Source: Lonicera japonica (taxonomy: Eukaryota; Streptophyta; Magnoliopsida; Dipsacales; Caprifoliaceae). From it: a stretch of 64,000 nt of DNA. The notes below the pieces were generated by a model. The model did no database searches, had not been told where the DNA came from, and was given only the letters and a program-made list of their open reading frames with translations. The stretch lies in NCBI GenBank assembly GCA_021464415.1, contig CM038467.1, positions 66,407,159 to 66,471,158 on the forward strand, in the 5' to 3' direction. Each line of letters starts with the position of its first letter. Within the stretch, counting starts at the first letter, position 1. A program made the position numbers and the translations under genes. This document shows, piece by piece, positions 57,310 to 64,000 of this stretch.

Positions 57310-60300
57310 CAATGTTTTAAATAGAAATAGCGCGAGCAATAGCGTTTTGGTTCCGGAAGCGTGTAGCGCAAATAGCGTAAGCTATTCGGGACTCCAATAG
57401 CGTGATAATTAAAAAATAATAATAATAATATTATACTAAAGAACATTAGTAAAAATTCATTAAAACACTTCAAATAACAATAACACAAAAATAATAATTC
57501 AAACACATCAAGTTCTAATGTTAAAATTCAAATGCATCAAGTTCTAAAGTTTAAACTTTCAAATGATAAACTAAAAGTAATCGGTGTCATCCAACTCTAG
57601 TTCACTATCATCATCAAGACTATCTATGGTGGGGAATTTTCCACTATCAAAGATCCTTGGATTTATTCCACCATGTTCTTCCATCTCCACATCCTCATCA
57701 ATAAGGCTCAATCTCTCCTTTTTGTTTTTGCCTCCACCTATAATACAAGAAAAAAGATTTAAGAACTAATGGAAGGCCAAGTTTTTAAAAAACAATTATT
57801 GCCATATACTTACTCGAACTTTCACCAACCCTCTTTTTTGATACCAAATGAGAAGGAGGATCTTCATCATCATCATCATCAACATGAACTTCCACTCGTT
57901 TAACATAATCTATAACACGATCGAAGATGGCGGGAAGCACACTAATAATGGGATCCCCGGAAAATAACTCATCATCTTCAAGCCAAGAAGACTCCATGGG
58001 GAGGAAAGGATCTTTTTTCTCAGTTATCCATTCATCATCCGAATTAATTTCATCAACTACAATAGGATCAATGTTGTTTCTCCTCCTAATGCTTCTCTCC
58101 CTTAGCTTAAAGTTATACTTCACATAGACCAACTCGTTCAACCTTTTATGTTCAAGCATATTCATTTTTTTTTGTATGTATCTAATATTGGAAAGAGTAT
58201 TAAATTAGAAATTAGAAATTTAAATATGATATAAAAAATAAGGCTGTGTAATAGAATAATTACCGACTCAAAAGTGCTCCAATTTCTTTCACATCCCGAA
58301 GCACTACAAGTAAGGCTAGGTACTCAAATAGCAAAGCTAGTAAGTTCGGGTGTCTTACTTCCAAAGCATTCCCACCACTTGGCAAAAAAATAATAAATAA
58401 CATAGATATAAAATATAAAAGAATAATTGTAATTCAATAAAAATAATACCCGGAGCCCGCAACTTTCTTGATCGTATTGCCATTGGACATCCGCATTCTC
58501 CTTGTGCATTGTTATAGTAGTCCAATTGAATATCGGCCTTAAGACTATCGTCGGAAGACAACATCCTATCCATGCAAGCATACAATCCATCTTTGACTTC
58601 AGTTCAATTAGAGAAGCCATCTTTATAACGCAATTGTGGGTTCAAGTAATACCCAGTTGCATGTAGAGGATTATGAAGTTGCAGAGTCCATCTCTCATCT
58701 ATTTTCTTCCAAATGGGCATGTAATTTTTTTTAACTCCGCCACAGTTAAATTTAATGGTCTCCTTTTCCCTGTCCATAAACTCGTATATATAACCCATGG
58801 CCGGTCTCTCCTCTGAATCAACTTCTCTTAGCACACTAACAAGAGGAACAACAGTCTTCACACAAAACGCTGTATATGGCCAAAAGTTGGGATCAATTAA
58901 CCACAATTCTTTTAACTACTTTCCTTTTGGTTTTTTGTGCTTGAGGAGATGTAACCCACTCTTCGGAAGAAAACATAATTTCGAGAGCTCTTTTTTCCTT
59001 ATACATACTTTGAAGAGTGAGAAAGGCCGTGGCTAAGCGAGTTTCGGCAGGGCGGAGAAGTTCTCTATCATTTGTATGCTTCCTCATTAAAGAAAGGATT
59101 GTGCCATGGCCATAAATGAATTTCACCACCTGTTTAGCATATTCAATTGCCTCCTTGAATAATCTCAATTTTGCAATGTCCTCCAACATAAGATCAATGG
59201 AATGTGCCACACAAGGTGTCCACCATAAACCCTTCCTACTTTCCATAATTCTTTTCCCTACATTCTTACAATTTGTAACATTATCCGTGACAATTTGGAT
59301 AACATTTTTTTCTCCAATTTCACTCGCAACATCATCAAGATACTTAAAAATAAATTCTCCATTTTTAATGATATCGAAAACATCAACAGATTTTTTTAAA
59401 AAAAAGTACCCACGGGACTATTGACTTAAAAATTCATCAAAGCTCTATTATTCCCATCCATCCACCCATTAGATATAATAGTGCATCGTTTTCCAAGATC
59501 TTTTGTGCTCCTCATAAATAATATTGATGTCATCAACTTCTGCCTTAAGTATCCATGTTCTCAATTAATGCATACTAGGAGGCTTGAACCCTCTTCCATA
59601 TTCAACAATTCCCTCAACCATAGGCAACCAATACGGAACATTGACAACATTAAAAGAAAGTGCTTCTTAATAAACAAAACGACCAACTCTACGCTTGACA
59701 TCCTTAGGCAATTCTTTTTTGTATGCCGAATTAATGGTTGTTTGTCTCTGTTCTGAACTAATAAAACTATCAAGTGTGCCTTTAGATTGATTAATACTAT
59801 CACCAACACCATGTGAACTACCTCCCTCACTTCGAATATTTGATGGTTGATTAACACTCCCACCCCCAAGACCTCACCAATTTCACGTAACAATTCTGAT
59901 TTCTTCGTTTTAATAACTTTATAAATCTGTAAACCTTTAGTAATTTTGTTTTTCACCTATTCCGGAACATTCTGGCAAGGTACAACATCTTTGCGGGTTT
60001 GAGCCAAGTGATCTTTCAAACAAGTAACACCCCCATTCGATTTATGATGGCAAAATTTGCATCTACGACACTTTCCCCCCTCCAATTGATATGCATATTT
60101 TCAAGCGCTATCCTTTTTAGAATTTGTAGACATTGTTCAAGTAAAACAAGAGTAGGTTCAACCACCAAATAAAATAGCCTAAGTTCAACCAATAAACAAA
60201 ATAGTAGGTTCAGCACTTCAGCCCAAAAAAAAGTAGGTTCAGCACTTCAGCCACAATAAACAAAAAAAAAATTAACAGAATAGTCGTAGGCTGAACTTCA

Positions 60301-60604
60301 GCCACAAATAAAACAACAAATAAAACGAGGAGGCTAGGGCTCAAGAAATACCTTACATAAGGAGACTCGAATGGGGGGACAGTCGACGAATGAACAGAGG
60401 AGAGGAGAGACAACAAACGAATGAGCACAGAAGGAGAAGCAGCAGCAACGACGGACGCCCGCATCATCAAAACATGCTATAGCATGCCACATCATCATCA
60501 AAACACCCACGCTTTTTGTTCCCTTTGCTATTCTTGGCACGCTATGTAGCGTTAGGGTGAAATTTTGCGCTATAGCGCGCTACGTTACGCTTTTCAAAAC
60601 ACTA
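57310..60604 (-). mobile_element. hAT transposon with 8-bp TSD
   Basis: Left end CAATGTTTTAAATAG, right end (reverse complement) TAGTGTTTTGAAAAG. Flanks AGTATGAA (57,302-57,309) and AGTGTGAA (60,605-60,612) agree at 7 of 8, the size expected for hAT. Both ends carry repeated TAGCG/CGCTA subterminal words (57,325-57,405 and 60,538-60,590), likely transposase binding sites. 3,295 bp with a degenerate transposase on the minus strand. Near 60,200-60,260 a GTAGGTTCAGCACTTCAGCC word is repeated in tandem. Confidence 0.9.
57571..60133 (-). pseudogene. hAT-family transposase, BED zinc finger type
   Basis: Start at 60,133. A BED-type finger (CRRCKFCHHKSNGGVTCLKDHL) has its conserved upstream Trp codon changed to TGA. 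The catalytic region has QIVTDNVTNCKNVGKRIM, WTPCVAHSIDLMLEDI and LLRPAETRLATAFL (about 59,310-59,010). The middle (58,906-58,604) has RPAMGYIYEFMDREKE and HATGYYLNPQ. A C-terminal dimerisation piece GCERNWSTFE (about 58,290) is preceded by a stop. After an intron, exons 58,165-57,810 (EHKRLNELVYVKYN..., acidic) and 57,740-57,571 (ELDDTDYF, TAG) complete it. It catalyses cut-and-paste when intact. Several stops and frame changes make it dead. Confidence 0.85.
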
Positions 60605-61239
60605 AGTGTGAAACAAAAATAATAACAAATAAACAAAAATAGTAGCAAGTGTAAAACTCAATTCATAATTACAAGAAAATCATAGAATCGGTCTACTATA
60701 GAAAAATGTTGTAGGTATATAATAAAATTTTGTTACGCTGATTTATTTTACTAAATAGGTGGCCAAGTAGATTCTTGGTCAGAGAGACATAATAGAGTAA
60801 TGTATTTTTTGTAAGTTTTTAAAATTGATAAATAGTTAATTCAAATAAAAGTATGTGGGATTATTCTGTACATTACTAAACAATAATATATAACTCTCAT
60901 ATAAATAATAAAATGGTGAAAAAAACAAACAAAGTTCACTTACTCCCCATGATGTACAACAAGAATATTTGACTGAGCCACAGCTACAATATATTCAATT
61001 TTTTTCAAATAATAAACATAATTATACATAATAAAATAGAATTAAATAAATTTATAATTTTAAAAGCAATCAAGTAAAATAGAGTTTAATAGGCATACAT
61101 TTGTGGTGAACTTTGTAATGAAATTTTAATTCATTCTAAAAACTTTGTAATTTTATAGGATTTATTAAATAATTTCCTTCTAGGGAAGTTTATTATGAAG
61201 TTATATAGAAGTCTTGTACAAAACATCGAATTCAACACA
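60605..61239. other. AT-rich spacer
   Basis: No ORF or recognised repeat apart from the hAT target duplication at its left edge. Confidence 0.4.
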
Positions 61240-61500
61240 AACTCTAAATTGTTTAATTATTTTAGCCAAATAAAGTGGAGTTTAAATTTATTTGGAATTC
61301 TAATGCTGATATAAAAATGTAAGGAGTTATATTTTTTTACCTAATGTAAATCTTAAAATATTGTATTGTTTAATTAGTTTAGCCAAATAAAATAAAATTT
61401 AAATTGATTTGAAATACTAATATTAATATAAAAATATATGGACATATACTATTTTTTTTTTAATATAAATCTTAAAATCCTATGATTAAAATTAAGTGGC
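61240..61500. repeat. Two further copies of the 49.6-kb tandem repeat
   Basis: Core TTTAGCCAAATAAA at 61,261 and 61,378 (117-bp spacing), same orientation as at 49.6 kb, with the same order of words (GGAGTTATATTTTTT, TAATGTAAATCTTAAAATA). Confidence 0.75.
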
Positions 61501-62789
61501 ATATTTGTTTCTAAAAAAAACCACTTAAATTATTCATACTTTTATATATAATATAAATTAAATCTATTTTAATAATAATAAAAAATACTTAAATTGTTCG
61601 TATTTTTTACTGACAAATGTGAAATACCCATTGCCCAAAGACAACCACTCCACTTTCAATTTACTCATGGCCAATTTCCAACGTATCCACTTTGACCCAC
61701 TTCTTCAACTTAGCCATAAAAGTAGCCAAATTCCAATCTGGCAGCAATAGTGGATAGTGATGCAACTACAATTCTTGACCTCGGTTCAAAATTTAAACAA
61801 TTTAAAATTTACACTAGATATAAAGGATTTTTATATATAATTATAACCATCTTCATTTTGTGTTCCAGTTGTTAACTTTTAAACTATGTAAAATTTAAAT
61901 TGATCAATGATGTACAAACAAATGGATATATATATCATTATATATATATATATATATATAATATTTTACAATTTTTTGTGAATATTTTTTTATACATAAA
62001 TTTATAGTTACAATGGATCATGTTTTATTAATCTGTAAGAAATATAAAATTTATTAAAACCTGACTTTTAGATATCCAGTTTAGAAATTCTTCATATTGG
62101 GGCAGCTTGTAATCATTAATTTTTCCAACACTGGGACATCCCACCACAGAAAACTGTGATATTATCTAGTTGTTGAAGTTGAAGAGCATGTAATTGAGGG
62201 AGAACCACTTTATCCATCATATCAATCTTGGAGACATCTTGCCTCTCCAGTTAATCATCCTTTTAATCTGGGTGGCTGGGAATCTTCTAGGATCCATAGG
62301 GGTTGTTGGGAGATTGTACGATTATTTTGAAGATTTACAATATGTTGTGGGGGGTATGGGTGAGTTGTATCTTAAGTTAATATATCTGGGAAGGTAGGGC
62401 ATTGTTCTGATGTTGTATTAAGACCTAATGTCCATAATGCTTACCTCACGCAAACTAGTAAAGATTAGTTCATGCTACTAATGATAGCTACAAGCCAGTA
62501 GAAACTGTGATATCCTGTCTCGTTCATATAACCGGGGAACCAAAAATAGCATACAATTCAAGTGGGCAAATTAAAGGGCCAACCAAATAAAAAGTTGGGA
62601 ATCAAAAAGATGCAAAATCAAAATTGAAGGAAAAAAATTCTAAATGAAGCAATTAAAACAAAACAACTGTGCTTTTGCATGGGAAATATTGTGTCCAAAA
62701 ACCTTAATCATATCCCTCATACCGGACCCCCTCATAACATAATTGTCTGCAACTTAAGAGACCAATATATAATTACTATTGAGTTGATC
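61501..62789. other. Intergenic region
   Basis: AT-rich with a TA-run at 61,939-61,961. The open frame 62194-62397 (MRENHFIHHINLGDILPLQ...) follows an LEILHIGAACN-like string at 62,085. Both are faintly reminiscent of NLR LRR ends, but too short and broken to call. Confidence 0.35.
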
Positions 62790-64000
62790 CTTCAGAACTC
62801 TAGCTCCTGCCCCAAATAAAGCTTCACTGTGTCCATTCCTGGTCATAGGGTCACTGCAGTACCAATCAAAAATACCGTTGTCGCTGCTGGATGACGAAAT
62901 CGATTCTGGAATTTACTACATTCCCCGTCATTTACAAAGAATATTGTGATCTGCATTTATGGTCAAACCAGTCTCTGCTGGACCCTTAAACTTTTCTTAT
63001 TTATAAATATAATACTCAAGCTTCATGGAATATATTGAAAAAGGAAAATTTTATGGTATACAATACAATACAAATTGATTTTCATCGTTTCTGATATTAA
63101 AGAAATTGACAGATAAAGCTCAAAGTTCCAGCCTGCTACATACATACTTCTATTCAATTCTTTCTTTTGTTTACAGTTCCTACATACATGCAATTTGTCC
63201 GATCGCCCTAAATAAATACTATGATCATCTTAAAGGCCAACTTTAAACCAAATAAATAAAAAATTTGGATTCAAAAGAATCAAAAGTCTACACAAAGTAA
63301 AACAAGCAGTATGTGCATCTTAATAAGAAGCAAAAACAACCAATAATGTAACTGATTTAGTGGCAGCAGAAGAAAGCAAACTCAAATTTCTGAGGAAATA
63401 CATTATTAGCTTCCATCTTCCTAAGACTATAACAGGGTATCCTTCTGCAAATTCAATCGACCCTTCCAAACCCTCAATGCCTCAAAGTAAATCTTTATGA
63501 GTTCGTCCAAAGTCAATCGATACCATGAAGATTCACCCACAACTCATTTTTGTATTAAAGTGTATAGACCCTCAAAAAAATAGACTGAATGTGCCATGTG
63601 CGAGTCACATGACCTTGTAAAAAGGATAAATATAAAAAAGCTCACCATATTTTCTCTTTCTCCCTTCTCTCTCATCACTGCAGCCACCTTACCTCCCTCT
63701 TGCCCCGAAACTACCGCCCACTTCAATTCTATGTGTATGCATATAATTATACATATATATATACACACACATAGAGTTGCAATGTAGAAATTAAAGATAA
63801 TACCAAAACAAAAAAGGAATGAAACTCCACAGGAGAATCCTAATTATTACAGTTTTACTCCTTGCACAATCGCTGATATTACCATTTGTGACTTGCTTCA
63901 ATTCTTGGAAACAAACCCATACCTAATTACTATTTGAAATCCAATTGTGCATTCGAAACATTCATCATGTAATTCTCTATACTAATCAACAAATTCTGCA
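62790..64000 (-). repeat. Unidentified gene fragment, copy C (runs off the window)
   Basis: Homologous to copy A from 62,818 on (AAGCTTCACTGTGTCCATTCC; TTCCTGGTCATAGG) and to copy B from about 63,283. The minus strand reads SSSSDNGIFDWYCSDPMTRN and on to ALFGAGARVLKDQLNSN, which crosses the left limit of homology at 62,818. DELIKIYFEALR is at about 63,510 and KWAVVSGQEGGKVAAVMREK at about 63,725. Product unknown. Copy C is the most open of the three, and the one closest to the NLR-flank version (YFEALR). Confidence 0.6.

Noticed and set aside
62194..62397. 67-codon ORF as an NLR relic
   Set aside because: The LRR-like impression rests on a few Leu/Ile residues; there is no motif or splice context.

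Overview
The window is nuclear DNA of a flowering plant, very probably a eudicot. It is AT-rich and gene-poor. It holds spliced genes with CT-rich leaders, a CC-NBS-LRR resistance gene, and plant-type transposons: Sirevirus-like and Gypsy-type LTR elements, MULE, hAT, Tourist-like MITEs and tRNA-derived SINEs. I cannot name the species.

Layout. 0-12.5 kb is decayed retroelements: a plus-strand 'plant transposon protein' ORF split by a 2.75-kb solo LTR (5-bp target duplication ACCAC), its 3' LTR, a five-copy 189-bp tandem repeat, and a minus-strand multi-exon gypsy-type gag pseudogene. 13.4-17.8 kb is a nuclear gene for an OB-fold, SOSS-B/At4g28440-like single-strand nucleic-acid binder. Its leader intron carries a long-TIR transposon, and its second coding exon has a stop and a 4-nt insertion. 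18.7-37.2 kb is a mosaic of direct segmental duplications. It contains two copies of an unidentified minus-strand gene fragment and at least six copies of a short spliced leader-like segment ending in CATCAG|GTATG-type donors, interrupted by MITEs and SINEs. 37.2-49.5 kb is nested retrotransposons: a solo LTR (TSD TTCAA), then a minus-strand Sirevirus/Copia-like element with both LTRs, primer-binding site and gag but no pol. A MULE with a perfect 9-bp TSD sits in its 3' LTR and a Tourist-like MITE in its interior. 50.36-55.88 kb is an intact three-exon CC-NBS-LRR gene of about 1185 residues, the only clearly functional gene. 57.3-60.6 kb is a degenerate hAT transposon with an 8-bp TSD. The right edge (62.8-64 kb) repeats the gene fragment of 18.7 kb.

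How it fits together. The region reads as a decayed and transposon-swollen resistance-gene neighbourhood. One NLR survives. Leader-like segments, and gene fragments resembling the NLR 3' flank, have been duplicated several times. A testable possibility is that the last leader (ending 37,196) is the untranslated first exon of the surviving NLR, which would make its first intron about 13 kb and filled by nested retrotransposons. I see no CRISPR array, operon, rRNA gene or intact tRNA gene, and no clearly new molecular system. The most unusual patterns are the leader array, the family-specific palindrome clusters in several different LTRs, and the layered insertions whose order can be read from their target duplications.
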